Positions 17,888 to 26,784 of a DNA stretch of 64,000 nucleotides are shown here, one piece after another. Numbering within the stretch: position 1 is the first letter of the stretch; each line of letters begins with the position of its first letter. Source of the stretch: Paenibacillus cymbidii (GTDB taxonomy: Bacteria; Bacillota; Bacilli; Paenibacillales; NBRC-103111); NCBI RefSeq assembly GCF_004764705.1, contig NZ_SHLX01000002.1, positions 124,001 through 188,000 on the forward strand. Direction: 5' to 3'. A model generated the notes under the pieces. The model did not search any database, was not told the DNA's origin, and worked only from the letters and a program-made list of their open reading frames with translations. The position numbers and the translations under genes were made by a program.

Positions 17888-18832
17888 CTATACCTCTCTG
17901 CGGGCGTCCGGCTCCGAGCCGGCAATCATCGCCAGCATCGATTTGCGCAGCTTGCACACCATCGTGTACATCGGGTTGTAAATGTTGCCCACCTCGTATT
18001 CCACGCACTGGCCGAGCAGCGCGCCGATTGCCACGTCGCCCAGGCCGTAGTCGTCGCGCAGCCAGCGCACCATTTCGCTGGTCGCATGTTTCACGGCCAT
18101 CTCCAGCGGCTTGGCGTTGCCGATCGCAAACAGCCACGTATCGTCCTCGCCGCGCGGCCAACCGATCGACCGCCCCTTGATGACGCGCACCGTAAACGTG
18201 ACGTCGAAGCTCGTTTCGACGCCCGTGCCGCTGATTTCTCCGTCCCCCTGCACCGCATGGCCGTCACCGAGAAAGAACAACGCGCCCGGTTCGAACACGG
18301 GCAAATAAGCGGTCGAACCCGCCGTAAACCGGCGGTAGTCCATGTTGCCGCCATGCTCGGCGGACGAAGCCGTGGCGATATGCTCGCGACGGGCCGGCGC
18401 CGTACCGAAGCAGCCGAGAAACGGCGCCAGCGGCAGCCGGAAGCCGCCCAGCTCGGGCGGGCAATCGGTCAGGCGTGTCGTCCCGCCGGCCAGATCGATG
18501 TCCCAGCCGACGATTTGCCTCGGCGCCATCGATGCGAACAACTCGGCTTCCAGCACCTGATGGTTGAGCACGTTGGCGGTCCAGCCGCTGTCCCGGTTCG
18601 GATACAGCCGGTCGAAACGAACGGCCAGCGTATCGCCCGGCTCGGCTTCTTCGACATGGAACGGGCCGGTCATCGGATTCGGCCGCACGCCCACGGCGCG
18701 AAGGTGTTTGTCGTCCCCGCGGGCGTCGATCGTCGACGTCACGACCGTGTCGCCGGAACGAATGCGACAGGCCGGCTCATGCGCGCCCATCGTATTGTAG
18801 AAGACGGTCGGGGCAAAATGGTGCGTACTCAC
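17888..18832 (-). CDS. Acetamidase/formamidase family protein
   Basis: 314 residues of the FmdA/AmdA amidase family, which hydrolyses short amides such as acetamide or formamide to the acid and ammonia. Visible marks are SGDTVVTSTIDARG at the N-terminus, GPFHVEEAEPGDTLAV, the Gly-rich GGNMDYRRF and FLGDGHAVQGDGEISG. Start choice: AAGGAGGG (18840-18847) is well placed for a GTG at 18832, whereas an in-frame ATG at 18853 would put that site inside the coding sequence. It is 17 bases downstream of the glycosidase-like gene and so in its operon. A deacylating role on sugar-derived amides is a guess from context. Confidence 0.85.
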   Translation of the reverse strand: MSTHHFAPTVFYNTMGAHEPACRIRSGDTVVTSTIDARGDDKHLRAVGVRPNPMTGPFHVEEAEPGDTLAVRFDRLYPNRDSGWTANVLNHQVLEAELFASMAPRQIVGWDIDLAGGTTRLTDCPPELGGFRLPLAPFLGCFGTAPARREHIATASSAEHGGNMDYRRFTAGSTAYLPVFEPGALFFLGDGHAVQGDGEISGTGVETSFDVTFTVRVIKGRSIGWPRGEDDTWLFAIGNAKPLEMAVKHATSEMVRWLRDDYGLGDVAIGALLGQCVEYEVGNIYNPMYTMVCKLRKSMLAMIAGSEPDARREV

Positions 18833-18849
18833 AATGTTTCCCTCCTTGC

Positions 18850-20730
18850 TCATGATGGTTCGTTCGCGACGATCCAACTCTCCGCCGGTACGGTCAGGCC
18901 GTCCGGCGTATGCCGCAGGGCGATGGAGAAATTGGCGACAATCCGCGTGCCGTCGGCGAACGTCGTTTCCTGAACATTGCCATCCTCGGACACGAAGCGG
19001 TGATCCACCAGCTCCAGCTTGCCGATCCGGCGATGCAGCTTCGCCACCGGCAGCGCCAGATCGAGCGCCTGCCGCACCTCCGGGTCGTCCAGACGGAAAC
19101 GGTACAACGCCGTTTCCGAGCCGTTCCCGGTCCAGGCATACATCGCGCCAAAAGGGAACACATCCGGCGGGCAACCCGTCAGCGCGTCCATGGCGGCCAT
19201 AATTTTCGCCCTGCCGCCGGAGCGCTCGTACAGCTGGTCGGCCGGATTGCGGCCGTGCCAAGGATTGTTGTAGTTGTGCACCTCCCACCACGAATGGATC
19301 ATGCTGTCGTGGTACACCAGCATCGTCAGCGGAATCGGCCAGAACGGCCAATGGCCGTACAGCGGCAGCGCCTTGACCGAACCGATGTCGTATTCGAGCG
19401 AATACGCATCGTTGAACGTTTCCGAGCTGACCGCGCGCGCTCCCGCCTGACCGGCCAGCAGCAGCCGCTTCAGCCACTCCCGGTCCTCCGAACGCGACAG
19501 CGGATACCCTCGATGGCCGGCGTGGTCAAGCGCGTAACATTCGCCGAGCGAAGCGCAAGTAATGACGTCAAAATGGTCCCAGGTCATGTCGGCGATATCG
19601 CCCCGTACCGCCTCCTCCTGCCAGGACGGCAGCGTCGAGTTGCAATTAACATACCATTGCTGGTCATCGATTTTCCACATTTTTATGATGCTGCCGTCCG
19701 CCTTTCGGCGATATCGCGCCCGCACCTCGTCAGTGCCGGTATCGAGCGCTTCGTTCACCCACGACCACGGGGCAACGTCGTAGCCGAGCCGTTCGATCGC
19801 CGCCACCGTCTCGCCGCTCATGCGAATCGGCGGCAGTCCGCCCATATGAATGTCGTGATGGAACATGTTGAACCGGGCCGGGTACACGAGCGCCCGGTCG
19901 AAGCCGCAGTCGCGCAGCTTGGCGCACTCCGCGGCGTAATCGAGTTCATCGTCCTGGCAGTAGCCAACAAAACACATCAGCGCGCCAAACAAGCGCTCCA
20001 GCATCGGGCGTGCGGCGATTTTGTCCTCCCAGCTGCGGAAGCGTCCCTGTTCGATCACCTTGCGGCGATACGCCTTGGCGATCGCGACGTGGCCGGCGTC
20101 GGTGCACGTCAGACGCACCTCCCGCGCATAACGCATGCTGCCGAGCGAAGAACGCTGCAAATTGGCCGCCCAGAACCGGCCGTCCGCCTCCTTGCCGATC
20201 CACCACAACGTATCGTCGCAGGTTTCCGCCGTCAGCAGCAAGCCCCCGTTTTGCCCGATATAGCCGATCAGCGGCATCGAGAAGCCGCCGTGTCCCGCTT
20301 CCGCCAGCCGCAGCTGCTGCGGCTTCCCCCGGCCGTCCCACAGCATGCCCTGCATGATGGGCAGCGCCAGCCGCAGCGGTTCGCCGGCAGGTACGAAGGC
20401 GCCGGGAAGCGCAATGACGCCGATCGCCGATGGCACATCTTCAGGCAATCGAATGTCGACTGCACGCTCCGAGAGCCGATATTCGTAACGCAGCTCATGC
20501 TCCCCTGCCCGATAGGCGATCGTCACCCCCTCCTCGCCGCGGGGCCAAGCCGCAACCGGAACGAGCGGCAGCAACGGCGTTTCTTTGCCCTCCGCGTCGT
20601 CCGCCAGGCCGTAAACCTGGGTGCGCGGGTCCAGCGTCCAGCGGGTGCCGCGTTGTCGGTCGATCAAGGCCAGGCCGCTGCCGTTGTCGCCGCAATAGAA
20701 ATCGAACTGCTCATTCGCGAGATGAATCAT
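18850..20730 (-). CDS. Putative glycoside hydrolase, GH101/GH129-like
   Basis: 626-residue cytoplasmic protein (no signal peptide). It has an N-terminal beta-sandwich-like half and, from about residue 250, a TIM-barrel-like half with ALVYPARFNMFHHDIHMGG, WSWVNEALDTGTDE, DHFDVITCASLGECY and AVSSETFNDAY. An Asp and a Glu about 50 residues apart in the last two motifs resemble the nucleophile/acid arrangement in GH101/GH129 alpha-N-acetylgalactosaminidases, but I recognise this only weakly; a DUF5696-like protein is the alternative. The ATG at 20730 follows GGGGGAG. It is co-oriented with the acetamidase gene and divergent from a PIG-L deacetylase. Confidence 0.5.
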   Translation of the reverse strand: MIHLANEQFDFYCGDNGSGLALIDRQRGTRWTLDPRTQVYGLADDAEGKETPLLPLVPVAAWPRGEEGVTIAYRAGEHELRYEYRLSERAVDIRLPEDVPSAIGVIALPGAFVPAGEPLRLALPIMQGMLWDGRGKPQQLRLAEAGHGGFSMPLIGYIGQNGGLLLTAETCDDTLWWIGKEADGRFWAANLQRSSLGSMRYAREVRLTCTDAGHVAIAKAYRRKVIEQGRFRSWEDKIAARPMLERLFGALMCFVGYCQDDELDYAAECAKLRDCGFDRALVYPARFNMFHHDIHMGGLPPIRMSGETVAAIERLGYDVAPWSWVNEALDTGTDEVRARYRRKADGSIIKMWKIDDQQWYVNCNSTLPSWQEEAVRGDIADMTWDHFDVITCASLGECYALDHAGHRGYPLSRSEDREWLKRLLLAGQAGARAVSSETFNDAYSLEYDIGSVKALPLYGHWPFWPIPLTMLVYHDSMIHSWWEVHNYNNPWHGRNPADQLYERSGGRAKIMAAMDALTGCPPDVFPFGAMYAWTGNGSETALYRFRLDDPEVRQALDLALPVAKLHRRIGKLELVDHRFVSEDGNVQETTFADGTRIVANFSIALRHTPDGLTVPAESWIVANEPS

Positions 20731-20850
20731 CCGTCGTCTCCCCCAAGGCGCCTGCAATCGGGCGCCAACAATTTTATATTTTACATTTATACAATATATT
20801 GGTATTATTAATAATATATTCTATTTTCTTGACGAAAAGGAGCCTGTCTA
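20731..20850. promoter_or_regulatory. AT-rich divergent promoter region
   Basis: A 60-bp block of almost pure A/T (about 20768-20830, with several TATA-like hexamers such as TATACAATAT and AATATATTC) separates the divergent glycosidase-like and PIG-L genes. It very likely contains both promoters, but I cannot assign unique -35/-10 pairs. It lacks the GTAAC-type regulon box. Confidence 0.6.
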
Positions 20851-21552
20851 ATGAACATCCTGGCTATCGGCGCCCATCCGGACGATATCGAGCTGCAGTG
20901 CGCCGGCACACTGGCAAAATACGCCCGCCGGGGCGACCGCGTCACGATCGCCGTCGCAACCAACGGAGACAAGGGCAACTTCGACACCGAACCTGCCGAG
21001 CTGGCTGCCATTCGCGAGCGGGAGTTCCGCGCCTCGTGCGAAACGCTGGGCGCCGTTCCCGTCTGGATGGGTTATCCCGACGAGCTGCTGGACAATACGC
21101 TGGCGAACCGTCTCGCTTTTGTCGACCTGATCCGCAGCGTCGATCCGGACGTCATTTTCACTCACGGACCGAACGATTATCATCCCGATCACCGCTACAC
21201 CCACCAGCTGGTGTGGGACGCCATCTCGCTCGCCGGCGTCGCCCGGGTGCAAACGTCGCTGCCGGCGACGACTCGCCAGTCGGCGCTGTATTGGATCGAC
21301 AATCTTGGCGGTATCGGCTTCCATCCCACCGAACTCGTCGATATTACCGACAGCATCGCAATCAAAAAAACGGCGCTCGCCGAGCATGCCAGCCAAACCC
21401 GCATTTTCGCCGAGCTGCTGGCGGTCGACCTGCTCGACGTCGTTGAAACCGTCGGCAAATTCCGCGGGTACCAAGCCGGCTGCCGGTATGCGGAAGGCTT
21501 CGTCAAGGCGGAAGCGTGGTACCGCGGATTGGCCGCCCGCGTACTGCCGTAG
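20851..21552 (+). CDS. PIG-L family N-deacetylase
   Basis: 233-residue zinc-dependent LmbE/PIG-L deacetylase, a family that removes acetyl groups from N-acetylglucosaminyl compounds (for example BshB in bacillithiol synthesis). The zinc-site AHPDD is at residues 8-12 and the second motif HPDHRYTH at about 111. The AAAGGAG site precedes the ATG. It is divergent from a GH101/GH129-like gene and an acetamidase-family gene, which suggests amino-sugar handling rather than thiol synthesis. It ends 17 bases from the convergent dehydrogenase gene. Confidence 0.9.
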   Translation: MNILAIGAHPDDIELQCAGTLAKYARRGDRVTIAVATNGDKGNFDTEPAELAAIREREFRASCETLGAVPVWMGYPDELLDNTLANRLAFVDLIRSVDPDVIFTHGPNDYHPDHRYTHQLVWDAISLAGVARVQTSLPATTRQSALYWIDNLGGIGFHPTELVDITDSIAIKKTALAEHASQTRIFAELLAVDLLDVVETVGKFRGYQAGCRYAEGFVKAEAWYRGLAARVLP

Positions 21553-21569
21553 CCGGGCGGGAGCGCCGC

Positions 21570-22595
21570 TCATTCGTGAACGATAATCATTTTGAAAGGT
21601 CGGCGGTGTCCGGCCACGCAGTCGTTCAGCTTGCGCGCCGCTTCGCGAAACGGGACGATGTCGGAGATCAGCGCGGCCAGGTTGATTTTGCCGGCCCGCA
21701 CGAGATCGATGCTTCGCTCCCACAGCTGCGGCGCCGCAATACAGGTGACCAGACGCAGATCTTTGCCCACGACCGTGTCGGAGTCGATCGCCGCCCGCCC
21801 CGAGCCATGCAGCCCGTACAACACAACAGTGCCGCCTCGCGTCACATAGCGCATGCAGTCTTCCACCGCCGCCACGCTGCCGGACGCTTCGAATACGACG
21901 TCGAAGCGTTCCTCTCCCAGCTCCGAAGCCAGCCCGCCGGACGTATTGTCGATCGTCCGCGCAGCCCCGAGCCGCTTGCCGAGCGCCAGCCGCTCGGGAT
22001 CCAGGCCTACCAGCGTCACCGCGATCGCGCCGCCGGCGAGCGCCAGCTGCGTAAACAACAAACCGGCCGGCCCCGGGCCGAAGACAAGCGCCCGCTTGCC
22101 GACCAGATCGCCTGCCCGTTGCGTGGCGCCCAAGGTGCAGGTCAGCGGTTCGAGCAGCGCGCCCGCTGTGTCGTCAAGCTCGTCCGGCAACGCATACAGA
22201 TTGGACGGCCTGGCGACAACGAACTGGCCGTAGCCGCCGCTGCCGTAATTGGTGCCGATTTCGCCGCCGCCTTGGCACAAATAGGACTTGCCGCTCCGGC
22301 AAGCCGTGCAGCAGCCGCAGCCGACGATGGGGTCGACCGCAACGCGTTGCCCGACCTTCCAGCCGGCGACACGACTGCCTACGCTAGCGATCTCGCCGCT
22401 TATTTCGTGACCGGGCACCCATGGCGGCTTGGCGAACGACAGCCGCCCCGCGATCATATGAATATCGGTGCTGCACACGCCTGCCGCTTTCACCCGGACG
22501 ACGACGTCGTCGTCCGTTGCGGGCGGCTCCGGCCAATGTTCGACCAGTTCGATCCTGCCGCCGGTTGTCCATGCCAACGCCTTGATCGCCTTCAC
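21570..22595 (-). CDS. Zinc-dependent alcohol dehydrogenase (medium-chain)
   Basis: About 341 residues of the sorbitol/threonine-dehydrogenase-like MDR family, NAD(P)-dependent. Catalytic zinc ligands are visible as GVCSTD and GHE in WVPGHEISG; the four structural-zinc cysteines are in GCGCCTACRSGKSYLC; the nucleotide-binding Rossmann motif is VFGPGPAGL. The start is uncertain: GTG at 22595 gives a good N-terminus but its ribosome site is poorly spaced. Transcription starts from regulon promoter copy C (22623-22685), so it is probably co-expressed with the uptake and degradation operons and would oxidise the imported sugar. It ends next to the convergent PIG-L gene. Confidence 0.9.
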   Translation of the reverse strand: MKAIKALAWTTGGRIELVEHWPEPPATDDDVVVRVKAAGVCSTDIHMIAGRLSFAKPPWVPGHEISGEIASVGSRVAGWKVGQRVAVDPIVGCGCCTACRSGKSYLCQGGGEIGTNYGSGGYGQFVVARPSNLYALPDELDDTAGALLEPLTCTLGATQRAGDLVGKRALVFGPGPAGLLFTQLALAGGAIAVTLVGLDPERLALGKRLGAARTIDNTSGGLASELGEERFDVVFEASGSVAAVEDCMRYVTRGGTVVLYGLHGSGRAAIDSDTVVGKDLRLVTCIAAPQLWERSIDLVRAGKINLAALISDIVPFREAARKLNDCVAGHRRPFKMIIVHE

Positions 22596-22622
22596 CCCCT
22601 TGCAATGGTAACCTCCGCTGTC

Positions 22623-22685
22623 AGTATAAATTCGTCGGGATCGGGGCAACAAGATTCTTTTGCTTACCCGGTTACAATCCGTTAC
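22623..22685 (-). promoter_or_regulatory. Regulon promoter copy C (dehydrogenase gene)
   Basis: Read on the minus strand: box GTAACGGATTGTAAC (22685-22671), 18 nt, -35 TTGTTG (22652-22647), 18-nt spacer, -10 TATACT (22628-22623). It shares GGTAAGCAA and GAATCTTGTTGC with copy A, well beyond core promoter elements. Confidence 0.8.
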
Positions 22686-22735
22686 GTTGCCTGCACCGCT
22701 GCAGGGTAGGCTCGGCTCGATTGCGATGGGTGTTG

Positions 22736-22930
22736 CGAAATAAGCCATGTATTATTGCTTATTTCTTAATAAAAGAGGCATCTCCGCAAAATAGCCAGTG
22801 AAATCACTGGTTATTCGGCCAAAATACCCGATTTCGGGTCGATTTGACGCAAATAACCCATGTTTTCACTGGCTATTTTGGCTGCAGCGGCTGAAATCGC
22901 GCTAATAAGCCAGTTTTTATGGGCAATTTT
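22736..22930. repeat. Four-hairpin intergenic repeat, copy 2
   Basis: Same order and spacing as copy 1: hairpins start at about 22736, 22790, 22850 and 22902, with ACCCGATTTCGGGT between the second and third. The first and fourth stems have more mismatches. This is the only copy not between convergent genes: it lies upstream of the dehydrogenase promoter and downstream of the YesN-type gene. Confidence 0.88.
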
Positions 22931-22944
22931 CGCAACCGGGCCAG

Positions 22945-23205
22945 CGCACCAACCTCCACACGCCCCCACCATCCGCCAGTTCCCGCACTTCCCCCACTCA
23001 TCAGCTACTGTCCGTCCGCACCAGCCTCCGCACGCCCCACCATCCGCCAGTTACCGCATTTCCACCACTCATTAGCTACTGTTCGTCCGCACCAGTCACC
23101 GCATTTCCACCACTCATCAGCCACTGTTCGTCCGCACCAGTCACCGCATTTCCACCACTCATCAACCACTGTTCGTCCGCACCAGTCACCGGCTCCCCCT
23201 CAGCC
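22945..23205. repeat. 45-bp tandem repeat array
   Basis: Three close copies of a 45-bp unit begin at 23056, 23101 and 23146 (GCATTTCCACCACTCAT, then CACTGTTCGTCCGCACCAGT). More diverged copies with CACGCCCCACCATCCGCC lie before them. The array is pyrimidine-rich and sits between four-hairpin copy 2 and the YesN-type gene's stop. There are no unique spacers, so it is not a CRISPR. Confidence 0.85.
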
Positions 23206-23225
23206 CCCTCGCACCTCCCCGAACC

Positions 23226-24899
23226 TCACATATCGCGATACTCCTGCGGCGTCACGCCGGTCTGGTGCTTGAACATGCGGATGAAGGAGAGGCGGGAGTC
23301 GTAGCCGACCATTTCGGAAATTTCGTACACTTTATGGGAAGAGTGCTTCAGCAGCTCTTTCGCCTTGTCGATCCGGCGCTTCTGGACGTATTCCGACAAG
23401 GCGATGCCGGTCGTCTTTTTGTACAGCCGCGACATGTAGGAGGGGTTGAGCTGCACCAGATCGGCGATCGTACGGATCGACAAATCGCGGATCAGGTTAT
23501 GCTCGATGTAGTCGTCGATCCAACGAACGACGTCATGGTGGGAAGGCGGCTGCTCGTCTCCCCCGCCGGCAAAAATCACTTCCGCCATATGGGCAAAAAA
23601 CTGCGTCATCCGCTCCCACGACAGGTCCGAATCGACGTGCGTCAGCTTGTTCAATTCGCCGACGACGAATCCGGTGCTCACACGGGGATGCAGATTGAGA
23701 TAGGACAGAAACATCGAAGCGAGCGCATGGTACATCTCCAGCTTGTAGAAGCCGGCGGCGTTATGCGTCGCGCTGCCGGCCATCATGCTGCGGTACAACC
23801 GCTCGAACCGCTCGCGTTCGCCAAGCTCCAGGTAATAACGCAGCAGCGCCAGCTTCCTGGCATTGCCTGCATACGTTTTGCTCATCGCGGTTTGCGTCTG
23901 GGAGGGAGCGAGTCCGGCGACGAACCGGTCGACCAGCTTGACGGCTTCCCCCGCTCCCCAAACGCCGAGCAGCAACGAATGCAAGTGATGGAAAAGGGCA
24001 GGGAGCTCTCTCCAGGGAACGGCGGCATAGGAAAGCGCGACGGAAACCGGAAGCTTCAGCAAATCTCCGCACATCCGCTGCATCGTTTCGGCCGCAGCCA
24101 GAACGGCGGCGAACGGCCGGGCGTCCGCCTCCTCCCCGCTGCGGCCCTCCGCCTCCGCGAAAGCGGTGCGCTCCTCGCTTCGCTCCTGCATCAGCACAAC
24201 CAGCTTCGACTCCTCGAACGGAAACGAAACGAGCTCGACCAGCGGCCGCAAGTGCTCCTCGGCAATGTTGCCCACGGCAAACTGCAGCAGCTTGCGGTCG
24301 CCCGGATCGTCATGCGGCCAATTGTCGATGCGGCCGATCATCACCCGCAGCGGGGCGTCTGCGCGCAAACGTACGTCCCATTCGCGCAGCTTGGCGCCGA
24401 TCTCTTCGTCCGTGACGGTCCGATTGTGCTGCAGCAGCTCGACAAAATATTGCTGCAGCAGCATCGGCGCCATGCGCATCAAACGAACCTCGGAGGCGAC
24501 GGCTTTGCGCTTGAGCTCGTATTCCTGCTCCAGCTCGGCAATGGCCTTGCCTACCGCGCGCAGGATCGTATCGTCCGATTCCGTTTTGAGAATGTATTCG
24601 AAGCCGCCGCCGGACAGCACCCGCCGGGCATAAGCAAAGTCGGCGTAGCTGGTCAAAAAAATGACCTTGCAGGACGGATAAAGCCGGCGGATGTCGTCCA
24701 GCAATTCCAGACCGTCCTTCTCCGGCATGCGGATATCGGTCAGCACAAGATTGAATTTGACCTGCTCCATCAAACGCAGCGCATCGGCGGCGGTGTACAC
24801 CGCACGCACTTCCAGCTCCCATTCCGTGCGCGAGGCGAACAGTTCGACCAAGCCGTCGGCGATCAGGGGCAAGTCGTCAACGATCAGCAAACGATGCAT
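23226..24899 (-). CDS. Response regulator, YesN/AraC type
   Basis: 557 residues. The receiver domain (about 1-120) has IVDD, the phospho-acceptor Asp in LTDIRMP and the conserved Lys in ILKTESDD. A linker region of about 330 residues follows. The AraC two-HTH domain ends the protein (about 455-557, IRTIADLVQLNPSYMSRLYK and VYEISEMVGYDSRLSFIRMF). The ATG at 24899 follows GGAGGAGGG. It overlaps the sensor gene's end by 23 bases, so the pair is translationally coupled. It probably activates local sugar operons and is a candidate reader of the shared GTAAC-type promoter box. Confidence 0.92.
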   Translation of the reverse strand: MHRLLIVDDLPLIADGLVELFASRTEWELEVRAVYTAADALRLMEQVKFNLVLTDIRMPEKDGLELLDDIRRLYPSCKVIFLTSYADFAYARRVLSGGGFEYILKTESDDTILRAVGKAIAELEQEYELKRKAVASEVRLMRMAPMLLQQYFVELLQHNRTVTDEEIGAKLREWDVRLRADAPLRVMIGRIDNWPHDDPGDRKLLQFAVGNIAEEHLRPLVELVSFPFEESKLVVLMQERSEERTAFAEAEGRSGEEADARPFAAVLAAAETMQRMCGDLLKLPVSVALSYAAVPWRELPALFHHLHSLLLGVWGAGEAVKLVDRFVAGLAPSQTQTAMSKTYAGNARKLALLRYYLELGERERFERLYRSMMAGSATHNAAGFYKLEMYHALASMFLSYLNLHPRVSTGFVVGELNKLTHVDSDLSWERMTQFFAHMAEVIFAGGGDEQPPSHHDVVRWIDDYIEHNLIRDLSIRTIADLVQLNPSYMSRLYKKTTGIALSEYVQKRRIDKAKELLKHSSHKVYEISEMVGYDSRLSFIRMFKHQTGVTPQEYRDM

Positions 24900-26646
24900 G
24901 ATGCATTCCCTCCTCCGATTGTCGTACGGCCAGCCGCACCTCCGAACGCAGCCCGCCAAGCTGCGAACGGGACAGGAAAATGCCGCAATCGTCGCCGAAC
25001 ATCAGCTGGATGCGGCGATGCACGTTGAACAGCCCGTTCGATGTTCCCGGATCGTCGGCCAAGCCGGCGAGCTTGCCCGACAGCTCGTCGATGGCCGCAT
25101 CGGAAAGGGACTGGCCGTTGTCTTCGATCCAGATCGACAGATAACCGTCCTCCGCCTGGCTGTGCACCCACAATTCCCCCCGGGCCGCATGCGGTTCGAA
25201 TGCGTGTTTGAACGAGTTTTCGATCAGCGGCTGCACGATCAGGCGCGGCACGGGAACATCCAGAAACGCGTCGTCCGGCGGCTGGAATTCGACCTCGATG
25301 CGCGAGCTGTAGCAGACGGCCTGGATATTAACGTAATTGCGCGCGTGTGTCATTTCTTCGGCAAGCGGAATCACAACGTTCGCGTGGCAGGTAATGAACT
25401 GAAAGTAGCTGCCCAAATAATCGGTGAACCGTTCGACCGTTGCGGCATTGCCGGAACGGATCAGACGCTTGAGAATAAAGAAGCAGTTATACAAAAAATG
25501 CGGATTGATCTGCGATTGCATCGCCTTCAGCTCGGAGCGCTGGTTGCGGATTTCCTTCTCGTATACCTCGTGGATCAAAATGTCCAGCCGCGACACCATG
25601 TGGTTGAAACCCAGGTACAAATAATGAAACTCGTCACTGCGGCCAACCGACGAGATGGGAACAAGCTCGCCGTTTTCCGCCTTGCGGAAAGCGATGACGA
25701 GCTTCTTGAGCGGCCGATGAATCATGCGGTAGAGCGAAGCGGAGAACGACAAAGTGACCAGCGTGGCCAGCAGCAAAATAATCCACACCAGCTTGCTGTA
25801 TGTGCGCATCGTATCCGGAATGTTGGCTTCCGGCACGTAGACGAGCATCGCCGCCTGCAGCGCCGCCGACCTGCGGAAGGAAACCATATGGCGTTGCCCG
25901 CCCAGCGCGATCATCTTCACGACGGAGTCGAGCTTGCGCTCCCGCTCCTCGGCGATAAACGCGTCGATCAGCTCGGACGGCGGCCCGCCGTCCGCTCCGC
26001 TGACCGTCCACCCTTTGTTCAGATCGAACAGAACCGAGTTGCCCTGGTCGGGGCTGACGATATTTTGCATGCCGCCGATCAGCTTCTGCCGCGAAAGCTC
26101 GACCGCAATCACGAACACCGGCTCGCGATCGGCCGCCACGACGGCCGGATACCGCATGCTCATGAACAGCTGCCCGCCGACCGGCACGATGCGCATAATA
26201 TCCGTATTGCCCGCCAACGCTTCATACTGCGCGGTCGGCACAGACGTATAGAAACGTTCGGTTTCGAGCATGCGATTGATTTTGGGCAGGAACACTTTCA
26301 CTTCCTGAATGATATTGGAGGAGGACCTTAGCAGCTGCAGCCGGCGCTGGATATCGAGAATTTTGGTCGTGCGGCTGAAATAGTCCGTCGTCTCCACCAT
26401 GTTGCCCGTCTCCAGCAAGTCCTGGTCGATGACGAATTCGAGCAGGCTTTTGGCGATCCGGTTCGTTTCGGCTTCGAGCGATTGCATGTAAAATTCGTCC
26501 CGGCTCGTGACCGATTTGGAAATTTCCTGATAGATGCTTTTTTTGCCCTGGCGGTTCATCCACAAGGTCATCAGAAACAGCGATAACAATATCCCGAGCA
26601 AAATGACGATCATCTTCCTGGAAATGGACCATTCGAACCGTTTCAC
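24877..26646 (-). CDS. Sensor histidine kinase, YesM type
   Basis: 589 residues: membrane helix near the N-terminus (about 12-32); a large extracellular sensor region; a second helix (about 300-320); a HAMP-like segment; a His_kinase domain with the phospho-acceptor in QSQINPHFLYN (about 395); and an ATPase domain with the N box IENSFKHAF and the G box IEDNGQSLSD. The start is a GTG at 26646 behind GGGAGG at 9-nt spacing. The partner YesN-type gene overlaps its end. A catabolite-repression-like element (26678-26691) lies just upstream. The gene is 138 bp downstream of the GH2 gene and may be the tail of that operon. Confidence 0.92.
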   Translation of the reverse strand: MKRFEWSISRKMIVILLGILLSLFLMTLWMNRQGKKSIYQEISKSVTSRDEFYMQSLEAETNRIAKSLLEFVIDQDLLETGNMVETTDYFSRTTKILDIQRRLQLLRSSSNIIQEVKVFLPKINRMLETERFYTSVPTAQYEALAGNTDIMRIVPVGGQLFMSMRYPAVVAADREPVFVIAVELSRQKLIGGMQNIVSPDQGNSVLFDLNKGWTVSGADGGPPSELIDAFIAEERERKLDSVVKMIALGGQRHMVSFRRSAALQAAMLVYVPEANIPDTMRTYSKLVWIILLLATLVTLSFSASLYRMIHRPLKKLVIAFRKAENGELVPISSVGRSDEFHYLYLGFNHMVSRLDILIHEVYEKEIRNQRSELKAMQSQINPHFLYNCFFILKRLIRSGNAATVERFTDYLGSYFQFITCHANVVIPLAEEMTHARNYVNIQAVCYSSRIEVEFQPPDDAFLDVPVPRLIVQPLIENSFKHAFEPHAARGELWVHSQAEDGYLSIWIEDNGQSLSDAAIDELSGKLAGLADDPGTSNGLFNVHRRIQLMFGDDCGIFLSRSQLGGLRSEVRLAVRQSEEGMHHASFADR

Positions 26647-26677
26647 GATACGAAGCCTCCCTCTCTTGTGGCGGAGG

Positions 26678-26691
26678 TGAAAACGTTTGCA
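26678..26691. promoter_or_regulatory. Candidate cre site upstream of the YesM/YesN genes
   Basis: TGAAAACGTTTGCA fits the CcpA consensus TGWNANCGNTNWCA at all fixed positions but one. It lies 32 bp before the sensor start, where bound CcpA could block transcription. Confidence 0.55.
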
Positions 26692-26784
26692 GGCGCGGAA
26701 CGGACGAAGGCCGGCAAGCCGCAATCAGCCCCGACCGACAGGCGCATGTCCTGCTTGTATCGTATGCCGCTGCCCCGAACGGCG

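Noticed and set aside
17888-19477. A 529-residue extended acetamidase
   Set aside because: The extension overlaps the glycosidase-like gene out of frame; a good ribosome site supports the GTG at 18832.
22945-23205. CRISPR array
   Set aside because: 45-bp units abut each other with no unique spacers.
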